In this document: positions 1 through 6,005 of the stretch, piece after piece
How positions within the stretch are numbered: position 1 is the first letter of the stretch
How the letters are laid out: each line of letters starts with the position of its first letter
Position numbers and translations under genes: made by a program
Notes under the pieces: model-generated
What the model was told of the DNA's origin: nothing
Database searches by the model: none
What the model saw: only the letters and a program-made list of their open reading frames with translations
DNA from: Bifidobacteriaceae bacterium
GTDB taxonomy: Bacteria > Actinomycetota > Actinomycetes > Actinomycetales > WQXJ01
Assembly: GCA_031268115.1 (NCBI GenBank)
Contig: JAIRXV010000377.1
Span: 1 to 7,549, forward strand
DNA length: 7,549 nucleotides
Direction of reading: 5' to 3'

Positions 1-16
1 GGAACCAACAAGGATT

Positions 17-36
17 CCCCACACGTAACAGTGGGG
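17..36. other. Short inverted repeat at left edge, possible terminator of an unseen gene
   Basis: CCCCAC (17-22) and GTGGGG (31-36) are perfect complements around an 8-base loop. The stem is GC-rich, but no T-run follows on either strand. It could be the transcription terminator of a gene to the left of the window, a protein-binding site, or chance. Only the inverted repeat is seen; its function is a guess. Confidence 0.3.
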
Positions 37-376
37 GTCGTAGGGATAAAAGGGCGAAACACGTATGGCCAGCCTGCTCGCTGCGCGCCCAACGGTCAGT
101 GGAAGCGAACAAGCGACCAACGGGTAAACTAGCAGCACCCGACACAGCCCGTCAAGTCCCCAGCTCAGACACCGACTGCCGCGCGGCGCCTCGCACCCGA
201 CCCAATTGCCCGGGCCGGGCCATCGCTCGGCCCGCCGGGAGACGCTCGCAGGGACGCGAACGGGTCAGGGGGGTGTGGCGGCGGAAGGCGTCAAGTGGGG
301 TTATCGTTGACCAATGCGCGTTGAACGCCAACAGCACCAGGCGTCATCCCCCGGCAACATCAAGGCTTCGGGTATT

Positions 377-401
377 GCGGTGGAGGGCGCCCTTCCATCG
401 C
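377..401 (+). promoter_or_regulatory. Bulged GC-rich hairpin in the glpP leader
   Basis: On the + strand GCG (377-379), G380 and TGGA (381-384) pair with TCCA (394-397), T398 (as G-U) and CGC (399-401). GGG (385-387) pairs with CCC (390-392), which leaves one bulged T at 393 and a very tight tip. This gives about 11 pairs ending 26 bases before the ATG at 428. No T-run follows, so it is not a standard intrinsic terminator. If translation starts at 428, the hairpin lies in the untranslated leader and could affect translation or be a target of leader-RNA control, which is the known mode of action of GlpP. If translation starts at 314 or 380 it is coding sequence. Confidence 0.4.
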
Positions 402-414
402 ACCCATCGCACCC
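397..414 (+). repeat. Perfect tandem repeat, ATCGCACCC x2
   Basis: ATCGCACCC occurs at 397-405 and again at 406-414 without interruption. The first copy overlaps the 3' arm of the hairpin at 377-401. ATCGC of the second copy (406-410) could replace the first as the outer part of that arm, so two alternative foldings are possible. It would read as a Pro-Ser-His repeat if the gene began upstream of 428, which is unlike the start of a GlpP protein and supports the start at 428. Confidence 0.6.
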
Positions 415-427
415 GGCGCGGGCAACG

Positions 428-991
428 ATGGCGCAGCTGTCTCAGGCGAACGCCCGCGCCCGCACCATCAGCTCCGTTAAGGACGAAGCGGATCTCTTGG
501 CCGCCCTCGACACCTCTGCGCGTGTGGTTTTCTTGCTTTACGGCTCCTTGTTGGACCTTGAAGCCACCATCGATCAGGTCAAGTCCGCGGGACGGATTTG
601 TTTCGTGGATGTCGATTTGCTGGAGGGTTTCGCGGGGCGGCCCGTGGTGATCGAATACCTGGCCGGCCACACTGCCGCCGATGGCATAGTCTCCGCCAAG
701 ACCGCCATGGTCAAGGCCGCCCGGGACCATGGGCTGATCGGCGGCCACCGCTTCTTTCTGGTTGAGTCCAGGGCCTACCGCCGCGTCGAACAGCAGACGG
801 CACTGTCCGGAGCCGACTTCATCGAGGTTCTACCCGGCTGCATACCCCGGGTCATCAGGTGGCTACGCGAGGAAGTCAAACTCCCGATCATCGCGGGGGG
901 GTTGATTGTGGACCGCGAGGACGTTCGGGCGGCCTTGGCCGCCGGCGCTGCGGCAGTAGCAACCACGAACCGAGGCCTGTGGGAGCCATAA
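428..991 (+). CDS. glpP: GlpP-family glycerol-3-phosphate-responsive antiterminator
   Basis: GlpP of Bacillus subtilis is a cytoplasmic RNA-binding regulator. With glycerol-3-phosphate it prevents premature termination in leader mRNAs of glycerol genes. This 187-residue product has the family's landmarks in order: FVDVDLLEG (59-67), DGIVSAK (85-91), FIEVLPG (131-137), IIAGGLI (154-160) and AVATTNRGLW (176-185). These fit a small TIM-barrel fold with phosphate-binding loops. I chose ATG 428 because it gives the usual family length of about 190 residues. The same frame opens at ATG 314 (225 aa), with a GTG at 380 between them, but that extension is low-complexity and contains a repeat. None of the three starts has a clear Shine-Dalgarno sequence. 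No glpF, glpK or glpD gene is visible, so its targets lie outside the window. It converges on the LacI-type gene. Family assignment is firm; role in this organism is inferred. Confidence 0.85.
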   Translation: MAQLSQANARARTISSVKDEADLLAALDTSARVVFLLYGSLLDLEATIDQVKSAGRICFVDVDLLEGFAGRPVVIEYLAGHTAADGIVSAKTAMVKAARDHGLIGGHRFFLVESRAYRRVEQQTALSGADFIEVLPGCIPRVIRWLREEVKLPIIAGGLIVDREDVRAALAAGAAAVATTNRGLWEP

Positions 992-997
992 CCAGGT

Positions 998-1099
998 CTA
1001 GCGGACCCCGCACCCGGCCCCACGGGAGCGAACCGTGACCCGACATAGCGGGAGGCGCAAACTCCCTAGCGGACCCCGCACCCGCACCCGCACCCGGCC
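998..1099. repeat. Direct repeat pair with expanded CACCCG hexamer between convergent genes
   Basis: CTAGCGGACCCCGCACCCG occurs at 998-1016 and again at 1066-1084, 68 bp apart. The first copy ends in a single CACCCG followed by GCC. The second has three CACCCG units (1079-1096) before the same GCC. Between them GGGAG (1050-1054) can pair with CTCCC (1062-1066) around a 7-base loop, a weak hairpin with no T-run. The 116-bp gap separates the stop codons of two convergent genes, so termination signals are expected here, but none is canonical. The repeat probably arose by local duplication plus slippage of the hexamer. Confidence 0.6.
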
Positions 1100-1107
1100 A
1101 GCGGTCT

Positions 1108-2169
1108 TCAGCGGAGCAGGCGCGCTGGGTTTGGGGGAGCGGTGCTGGATCGCTGGATCAGTGTGGCCGGAACCTTGACTTGCTCATCGACCGCCGATAC
1201 TCCCTCGCGAATCTGACGCAGCAGCAGGGCAACCAACTCGTTTCCGATCATCGTGAAATCCTGGGCAACGGTGGTCAAGGGCGGCCAAAGGTATTCGGCC
1301 AGGTCTACGCCATCGACCCCAACTACCGAAACGTCTCCGGGTACGTCCAGGCCGTGTTCGTGAAGGGCGCGCATCAACCCTGCGGCCATCTCGTCGTTAG
1401 CGGCGAAGACCGCCGTCACGCCTTTCGTCGCGGCGATGCGCTGGCCCTCTCGGTAGCCGGAGGCCGCGGACCAATCCCCGCGGAACAAGGGCGGCACGTT
1501 GTGGCCGGCCTCGGCTAGTTTGCGCCGCCAGGTGGCAACGCGCATTTCGGCCGGGTCGGAATCGGACGGCCCGGCGAGGTGGTGAATGGTGCGATGGCCG
1601 AGGCTGAACAGGTGGTCGATGGCGGCGGCGGCGGCCGCTACTTGGTCGGTGCCGACGGCGGGTTTGGTGCCAAGGAAGCGGGAGTCGGAGACCACGACCG
1701 GGAGATCCGGTGGTAGGACCAGCTTGCTTGGGGTATCCATTTCGGCGCGAATGATCACCAGGCCGTCGATAGCTTGGTGGCGCAATCGGGCAACGGCGGC
1801 GGAAAGGCCCGTCGAAGATGTGGTCTCGATGTCGAGCAGAGTCACGGTGTAGGACTCTCGCATCGCCGCGTCCGCGACGGCCTCGATGGTGCGAAACTCT
1901 CCCGTCCGGGCGAGGCGGTGGGCGATCACGCCGATCATCTGGAAGTTGCCGGACCGTAGCGCCCTGGCCGCTGTGTTGGGGGAGTAGCCGAGGGTGTTCA
2001 TGGCGTCTAGGACGCGTTTGCGTGTCTCGGGTCGAACGACATCGGCCCCCGTTGAGACTCGGGAGACGGTTTGGGCGGAAACCCCGGCGAGGCGGGCAAC
2101 ATCGCCGATGGACGGGCACGAGCGGGGGGCGCGCGACGCGGGGGAGGGTGAACGTGACTCGGGTGGCAC
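1108..2169 (-). CDS. LacI/GalR-family transcriptional repressor
   Basis: This is a 353-residue, ligand-responsive DNA-binding protein of typical family size. Residues 20-41 are the helix-turn-helix (SIGDVARLAGVSAQTVSRV, recognition helix about 31-38). Residues 63-74 are the hinge helix with Leu71 at the minor-groove lever position (AARALRSG). Residues from about 76 onward are a periplasmic-binding-protein-like sugar domain with the family signatures AANDEMAAG (256-264), VVGVDGVD (282-289) and PPLTTV (296-301). The start is GTG 2169; there is no other start codon before the HTH and no strong Shine-Dalgarno sequence. The gene is divergent from the beta-galactosidase/transport operon, with a perfect palindrome midway between the two starts. 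The inference is that it represses that operon, and possibly itself, and is released by an imported galactoside or a product of it. The ligand cannot be read from sequence. Confidence 0.93.
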   Translation of the reverse strand: MPPESRSPSPASRAPRSCPSIGDVARLAGVSAQTVSRVSTGADVVRPETRKRVLDAMNTLGYSPNTAARALRSGNFQMIGVIAHRLARTGEFRTIEAVADAAMRESYTVTLLDIETTSSTGLSAAVARLRHQAIDGLVIIRAEMDTPSKLVLPPDLPVVVSDSRFLGTKPAVGTDQVAAAAAAIDHLFSLGHRTIHHLAGPSDSDPAEMRVATWRRKLAEAGHNVPPLFRGDWSAASGYREGQRIAATKGVTAVFAANDEMAAGLMRALHEHGLDVPGDVSVVGVDGVDLAEYLWPPLTTVAQDFTMIGNELVALLLRQIREGVSAVDEQVKVPATLIQRSSTAPPNPARLLR

Positions 2170-2178
2170 GCCACGAGC

Positions 2179-2184
2179 TTGACA
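2179..2184 (+). promoter_or_regulatory. Candidate -35 box of the beta-galactosidase operon
   Basis: TTGACA at 2179-2184 matches the sigma-70-type -35 consensus. The hexamer 17 bp downstream (2202-2207, CAACGT) is a poor -10 match, so the call rests on the -35 alone. If correct, transcription would start near 2214, just before or at the palindrome, so a bound repressor would block initiation. An inverted pair CACAG (2183-2187) and CTGTG (2196-2200) overlaps the spacer and could be coincidence. Confidence 0.35.
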
Positions 2185-2216
2185 CAGAGCCTGGGCTGTG
2201 GCAACGTGACCATTGC

Positions 2217-2234
2217 GATGTTTACGTAAACATC
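2217..2234. promoter_or_regulatory. LacI-family operator, perfect 18-bp palindrome
   Basis: GATGTTTACGTAAACATC equals its own reverse complement over all 18 bases and has a central CpG, the hallmark of LacI/GalR operators. Its centre (between 2225 and 2226) is exactly midway between the first bases of the two divergent start codons (2169 and 2282), 56.5 bp from each. It lies downstream of the candidate -35 box and upstream of the ribosome binding site of the operon. It is very probably the binding site of the adjacent LacI-type protein and can serve both directions. I saw no second perfect copy in the window. Confidence 0.85.
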
Positions 2235-2269
2235 AGCGTGGCCCGGCGCCCCGCCGTTTGCCCGGTCCC

Positions 2270-2277
2270 AAGGAGGT
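2270..2277 (+). promoter_or_regulatory. Strong Shine-Dalgarno site fixing the GH35 start
   Basis: AAGGAGGT lies 4 bases before ATG 2282 and is a near-perfect complement to the 16S rRNA 3' end. It decides the start: the frame stays open upstream to a TTG at 2213, but that would place the operator and this site inside the coding sequence. Confidence 0.85.
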
Positions 2278-2281
2278 AACG

Positions 2282-4060
2282 ATGCCGTCATTCTCGGTAG
2301 GTTTCGACGCCTTCCTGCTTGACGGCGAGCCGTTTCAGATTAGGGCCGGCGCCCTTCACTACTTCCGCGTTCACCCAGGTCAATGGGAAGATCGCATCGC
2401 CAAGGCCAAGCTCATGGGACTCAACGCAATCGAGACCTATGTGCCGTGGAACTGGCACGCTCCCCGCCCTGGCGAGTTCCGCCTCGACGGCTGGCACGAT
2501 CTGGGGGCCTTCCTGGACCTGGTGCGGGCGGCGGGGATGTACGCCATCGTCCGCCCGGGTCCGTACATCTGCGCCGAATGGGCCGGTGGGGGCCTTCCCG
2601 CCTGGCTGGCCGCCGATCCGAATATGGCCGTCCGCACCAACAACGCCCCGTTCCTCGCGCGGGTAGCGCAGTACTTCGATGCGCTGCTGCCCGTCGTCGC
2701 TGAGCGCCAGGTGACAAAAGGCGGGCCCGTGATTCTGGTACAGATCGAGAATGAGTACGGGGCCTTCGGCGACGATCCCTCCTACTTGCGCGCGTTGGCG
2801 GACATGGTGGCGGAGCGCGGCATCGCGGTCCCCATGGTGACTTGCGACCAGGCATCTGACGGACAGCTGGAAAGGGGTGGCCTGCCCGAACTCCTGAGCA
2901 CGGTCACCTTCGGTTCTCGTGCCGCCGAGCGTCTGGCCGTGCTGCGGCGCCATCAACCCGCCGGCCCGCTCATGTGTATGGAGTACTGGATCGGCTGGTT
3001 CGATTCTTGGGGCTCCGCGCATCACATCACCGATGCGGCTCCTGCCGCTGAGGGCCTGAGCGAGATGATGGAACTGGGTGCGTCCTTCAGCGTCTACATG
3101 TTCCATGGCGGGACCAACTTCGGTCTCACGAACGGCGCCAACCACAAGGGCATCTACGCACCGATCGCCACCTCCTACGATTACGACGCGCCGCTCGGGG
3201 AAGACGGTCATCCCGGCCCCAAATTCGGAGCCTTCAAGGCGGCGATCGCCCGCCACGCCTCCGTGCCCGAGCAGGACCCTCCGCCACGGCCCGCCGCGCC
3301 CACCTTCACCGTGCCGCTGCGACGCGCATTGGACCTGCCGGAACTGATTGGGGGGAGCGAACCGGGCGAGGATAACGAGGGGTGGCGCCGTTTCGACCGC
3401 CTTCCGACCATGGAGGAGGTCGATCCGGCGGCCCAGTTTGTGTGGTACCGCGCCGCAGTGCGGCCGGACGATGACGCACTCGGCTTCGCAGAGGTCCGCG
3501 ACATGGCGTTTACCTGGGTCAACGGCCGACCGACTGGCGTCATGTACCGTCACGGCACCGGAGCGGTAGTGCCGCTGCCTCCCGGCGAAGAGGGTACGGC
3601 GCTCCTCCTGGTGGAGGACCTCGGTCGGGTGGACTACGGGCGGCGCCTCGGCGAGACGAAGGGACTCGTCGCACCGGCGCGCACCGCGACGCGGGAGGTA
3701 CGGGCGTGGGAGGCGCGTGCGCTCGACCTTGACCGCCTCAGGTCCGGTCCCTTGCTCAGGGGACCGGACCTGGAGGCCGGCCGCCCAGTTTCTGGCCCGC
3801 TATTTGCCAGTGGACGGTTCGACGCGCCGGTCGGCGCCGACCTCTACCTGGACACAACGGGTTGGGGCCACGGGCTGGTCTGGTTGAACGGCTTCTTCCT
3901 TGGGCGGTACTGGAACGCCGGGCCAACCCGCACGCTATACGTGCCTGGGCCGCTGGTTCGCGCGGTGGACAACGACATCCGCTTGTTGGAGTTGGCGTCC
4001 TGCTCCGGCCCTGAACTCCGGTTCGTGGCTTGGCCCGACCTCGGCCCAACGGAGCAGTGA
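2282..4060 (+). CDS. GH35 beta-galactosidase, cytoplasmic
   Basis: This enzyme hydrolyses terminal non-reducing beta-D-galactose from galactosides by a retaining mechanism. The 592-residue product starts with the GH35 TIM barrel (about 5-325). Conserved segments are GALHYFRVHP (23-32), NAIETYVPWNWHAP (48-61), RPGPYICAEW (91-100), QIENEYG (154-160) and MEYWIGWFDSWG (233-244). By family homology Glu158 is the acid/base and Glu234 the nucleophile. HGGTNFG (275-281) and SYDYDAPL (298-305) complete the active site. The rest is beta-rich, ending in a galactose-binding-like segment with WLNGFFLGRYW (534-544). There is no signal peptide, so it should act on imported sugar. Its size matches short bacterial GH35 enzymes such as Bacillus circulans BgaC, some of which prefer beta-1,3 linkages; linkage preference here is unknown. 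It is the first gene of the operon, 8 bp ahead of the first permease gene. A perfect 13-bp inverted repeat interrupts its 3' part. Confidence 0.95.
   Translation: MPSFSVGFDAFLLDGEPFQIRAGALHYFRVHPGQWEDRIAKAKLMGLNAIETYVPWNWHAPRPGEFRLDGWHDLGAFLDLVRAAGMYAIVRPGPYICAEWAGGGLPAWLAADPNMAVRTNNAPFLARVAQYFDALLPVVAERQVTKGGPVILVQIENEYGAFGDDPSYLRALADMVAERGIAVPMVTCDQASDGQLERGGLPELLSTVTFGSRAAERLAVLRRHQPAGPLMCMEYWIGWFDSWGSAHHITDAAPAAEGLSEMMELGASFSVYMFHGGTNFGLTNGANHKGIYAPIATSYDYDAPLGEDGHPGPKFGAFKAAIARHASVPEQDPPPRPAAPTFTVPLRRALDLPELIGGSEPGEDNEGWRRFDRLPTMEEVDPAAQFVWYRAAVRPDDDALGFAEVRDMAFTWVNGRPTGVMYRHGTGAVVPLPPGEEGTALLLVEDLGRVDYGRRLGETKGLVAPARTATREVRAWEARALDLDRLRSGPLLRGPDLEAGRPVSGPLFASGRFDAPVGADLYLDTTGWGHGLVWLNGFFLGRYWNAGPTRTLYVPGPLVRAVDNDIRLLELASCSGPELRFVAWPDLGPTEQ
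3739..3772 (+). repeat. Perfect 13-bp inverted repeat inside the GH35 gene
   Basis: CAGGTCCGGTCCC (3739-3751) and GGGACCGGACCTG (3760-3772) are exact complements around the 8-base loop TTGCTCAG. It covers residues of about 486-497 (RLRSGPLLRGPD), a linker-like part between the inner beta domain and the C-terminal galactose-binding segment. In mRNA it would form a very stable hairpin. No T-run follows, so full intrinsic termination is unlikely. It may slow ribosomes, stabilise or cleave mRNA, mark a small palindromic insertion tolerated in a linker, or be a product of GC-rich coding. Confidence 0.8.
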
Positions 4061-4068
4061 GGCCGACG

Positions 4069-5016
4069 ATGGCGACTGCCGCAGCACGGACCGCTTCCCC
4101 GGGATCGTCAGTCCGCGCGCCGCGCGCCACCCGCGGGCGGCGTCGCAATTGGCGGGGCTGGCTGTTTGTGGGCCCCTTCAGCTTCTTCTTCGTCATCGTC
4201 TTCATCGCGCCACTGGTCTACGCCATCTTTCTCAGTCTGTTTCAACCGAAAATGGTTTGGGGCAAGGTTCAGGGGACCGAGTTCGTGGCCTTCGACAACT
4301 TCGCCAAGCTCTTCGCCGATCCGAACTTCTGGTCCGCCCTCGGTCGCGTCAGCTTGTTTCTAGCGATCCAGGTGCCGATAATGTTGACGATCTCCGCGTT
4401 CCTCGCCCTTGCCATCGATTCTGGACGTCTTCACGCAGCAGCGTTCTTCAGGGTCTCAGTGTTCCTTCCCTATGCGATTCCCGCAGTTGTCGCAACACTG
4501 ATGTGGGGCTTTTTGTACGGGACTCGATACGGCGTGATGGCGTCGGTCAACAGCGCGTTAGGTCTGTCTATCAACCCATTCTCTCCATCGTTGGTACTGG
4601 CCGCCATCGGAAACATCGTCACATGGGAATACGTCGGGTACAACATGTTGATTCTCTACTCCGCCCTGAAAACTATCCCAGCGACGCTCTACGAGGCCGC
4701 GGTCATCGATGGCGCCGGCGAATGGGCCATCGTCAAGGCGATCAAGCTCCCAGCCATGCGCGGCTCGTTGGCCGTGGCACTGATCTTCTCCATCATCGGA
4801 ACATTTCAATTGTTCAACGAGCCCAATGTTCTGCAGCAGATGTCCTCCAACTCGATCACCACCTACTTCACACCCAACTTCTACGCCTTCCAGTTGGCCT
4901 TCAACGCGCACAACCCGAACTATTCGGCGGCCTTGGCCATCGTCATGGGTTTGGTCACTGTGCTAGTGGCCTACATCGTGCAGTTGCGTGGCATTAGACA
5001 GGATGGATCGAGATGA
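4069..5016 (+). CDS. Sugar ABC transporter permease, MalF/LacF-like (CUT1)
   Basis: This is one of two membrane subunits that form the translocation channel of a carbohydrate importer. The 315-residue product has an Arg-rich cytoplasmic N-terminus (about 1-30) and six hydrophobic segments, roughly at 31-57, 90-116, 123-150, 172-200, 232-250 and 285-304. The EAA loop, which contacts the ATPase, is YEAAVIDGAGEWAIVKAIKL at 208-227, followed by P. The start is ATG 4069, with GAGG (4059-4062) as ribosome binding site overlapping the GH35 stop; the in-frame ATG at 4030 lies inside the GH35 gene and is less likely. Its stop overlaps the next gene's start (ATGA). Family and role are firm; the transported sugar is inferred from the GH35 gene to be a galactoside. 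Confidence 0.94.
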   Translation: MATAAARTASPGSSVRAPRATRGRRRNWRGWLFVGPFSFFFVIVFIAPLVYAIFLSLFQPKMVWGKVQGTEFVAFDNFAKLFADPNFWSALGRVSLFLAIQVPIMLTISAFLALAIDSGRLHAAAFFRVSVFLPYAIPAVVATLMWGFLYGTRYGVMASVNSALGLSINPFSPSLVLAAIGNIVTWEYVGYNMLILYSALKTIPATLYEAAVIDGAGEWAIVKAIKLPAMRGSLAVALIFSIIGTFQLFNEPNVLQQMSSNSITTYFTPNFYAFQLAFNAHNPNYSAALAIVMGLVTVLVAYIVQLRGIRQDGSR

Positions 5017-5918
5017 GCGGCCCCCCGTCTGGGCTTCGCCCCAGGCGCTCGGATTCGGGCGGCCCACGCCGGCCCCGCAAGTCGGCCGCGTTCACGGTGC
5101 TGACCGGGGTGTTTGTGTTGTACTCCCTGTTCCCGTTGGTTTGGTTGGCGATCAATGCCACCAAGACTCAGCGCGACTACGTCTCGACGTTCGGATTCGC
5201 GTTCGGGCACTCTTTCGCCCTGTTCGACAACGTGGCCCAAACGTTCGCGTATCACGACGGCATCTTCGGCCGATGGCTACTCAACACTGTCATGTATGTC
5301 GTGGTCGGTGCCGGCGGGGCGACATTGCTGGCGGCGCTGGGAGGGTACGGTCTGGCGAAGTATCGCTTCCCCGGCCGAAGGATAGTGCTTGGAGTGGTGA
5401 TGGGCGCCATCGCAGTCCCATCGACCGCCCTGACGGTGCCCCTGTTCTTGCTGTTCACCCGCGTCGGTGTAGTCAATACACCATGGGCCGTAATAATCCC
5501 CTGCTTGATCACGCCGTTCGGGTTCTACCTCATGTGGGTGTTTTCCGATCAGGCCGTTCCCACCGAACTCATCGAGGCCGCACGTGTAGACGGGTCTGGG
5601 GAGTTGCGAACGTTCGCGCGCATCTCCGTGCCGATGCTGGCCCCCGGGATCGTCACGGTTGCTCTGTTCACAATAGTCGCGACGTGGAACAACTACTTTC
5701 TTCCACTCATCATGTTGACCTCGGAGAAATGGAAGCCATTGACAACTGGCCTCAACGATATCAAACTCCAAACCTATTCCGCCGCAGGTGGCCAGAATCC
5801 GCTCCAGAATGTCATTCTGACTGGCTCGCTGCTGACCATAATTCCACTAATCGTCGCATTCTTGTTCCTTCAGCGCTACTGGCAGGCCGGGCTAGCCGCT
5901 GGCAGCGTAAAGGAATAG
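5013..5918 (+). CDS. Sugar ABC transporter permease, MalG/LacG-like (CUT1)
   Basis: This is the second membrane subunit, pairing with the product of the preceding gene. The 301-residue protein has a basic N-terminus and six hydrophobic segments at about 26-48, 88-114, 123-148, 155-178, 206-230 and 269-290. Its EAA loop is ELIEAARVDGSGELRTFARI (185-204), followed by SVP. NNYFLPLIML (226-235) is a typical MalG-type stretch. The ATG at 5013 overlaps the upstream stop in an ATGA junction, indicating translational coupling and equimolar synthesis; GGATGG and GAG just before it may act as a weak ribosome binding site. No ATPase gene follows, so energy must come from a protein encoded elsewhere. Confidence 0.94.
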   Translation: MSGPPSGLRPRRSDSGGPRRPRKSAAFTVLTGVFVLYSLFPLVWLAINATKTQRDYVSTFGFAFGHSFALFDNVAQTFAYHDGIFGRWLLNTVMYVVVGAGGATLLAALGGYGLAKYRFPGRRIVLGVVMGAIAVPSTALTVPLFLLFTRVGVVNTPWAVIIPCLITPFGFYLMWVFSDQAVPTELIEAARVDGSGELRTFARISVPMLAPGIVTVALFTIVATWNNYFLPLIMLTSEKWKPLTTGLNDIKLQTYSAAGGQNPLQNVILTGSLLTIIPLIVAFLFLQRYWQAGLAAGSVKE

Positions 5919-6005
5919 GTTCGTGTGGCACACCGTCAATCAAACCGTCCGAGAAAAGCCCATTCAGCCAAATAAGGAATCAAACGCAAGGAAGCGAGGA
6001 GACTC
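5919..6005 (+). other. 87-bp gap before the binding-protein gene, with RBS
   Basis: This is the only sizeable gap in the operon and is richer in A than its surroundings. It begins with a small inverted repeat, GTGTG (5923-5927) G CACAC (5929-5933), and ends with the ribosome binding site GAGGAG (5996-6001), 4 bases before the ATG. The middle part (about 5941-5990) has runs such as GAGAAAAG and CCAAATAAGG. I cannot identify a convincing -35/-10 pair or a copy of the operator palindrome. A secondary promoter or an mRNA processing site for separate binding-protein expression is possible. Confidence 0.45.

Larger units (their letters stand above)
1..427. other. Non-coding stretch upstream of the glpP-like gene
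   Basis: I find no convincing gene here. Long open frames exist on both strands, but they are the kind that high GC content produces by chance: their translations are rich in Arg, Pro, Ser and Ala with no recognisable motif. What the stretch holds is a small inverted repeat at 17-36, a GC-rich inverted repeat (CGGGCC at 216-221 with GGCCCG at 229-234, 7-base loop), a bulged hairpin at 377-401 and a 9-bp tandem repeat at 397-414. A TTGACC at 307-312 resembles a -35 box, but no credible -10 box follows at 16-18 bp. The promoter of the downstream gene is presumably in this stretch, but I cannot place it. Confidence 0.6.

Noticed and set aside
99..650. Open frame of 183 codons on the + strand upstream of and overlapping the glpP-like gene
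   Set aside because: It overlaps the GlpP coding sequence in another frame, is Arg/Pro/Ser-rich without motifs, and has no ribosome binding site. It is a GC-driven shadow.
1079..1096. Three CACCCG units considered as a CRISPR-like or replication iteron array
   Set aside because: The units are only 6 bp, contiguous, without spacers, and few. Simple slippage explains them.
1397..2185. Open frame of 262 codons on the - strand over the LacI-type gene
   Set aside because: It is offset from the true repressor frame, and its translation is dominated by Arg, Pro and His. The LacI frame carries the HTH and sugar-domain motifs.
2213..2281. N-terminal extension of the GH35 gene from TTG 2213
   Set aside because: It would put the operator palindrome and the strong AAGGAGGT site inside the coding region. 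The ATG at 2282 follows that site at proper spacing and fits the family N-terminus.
2288..3553. Open frame of 421 codons on the - strand opposite the GH35 gene
   Set aside because: It is antisense to clearly conserved GH35 sequence, with no recognisable domain. Long antisense frames are common in high-GC genes.
3900..4997. Open frame of 365 codons on the + strand across the GH35/permease junction
   Set aside because: It is out of frame with both genes, and its translation shows no membrane segments or motifs, whereas the permease frame shows six hydrophobic segments and an EAA loop.
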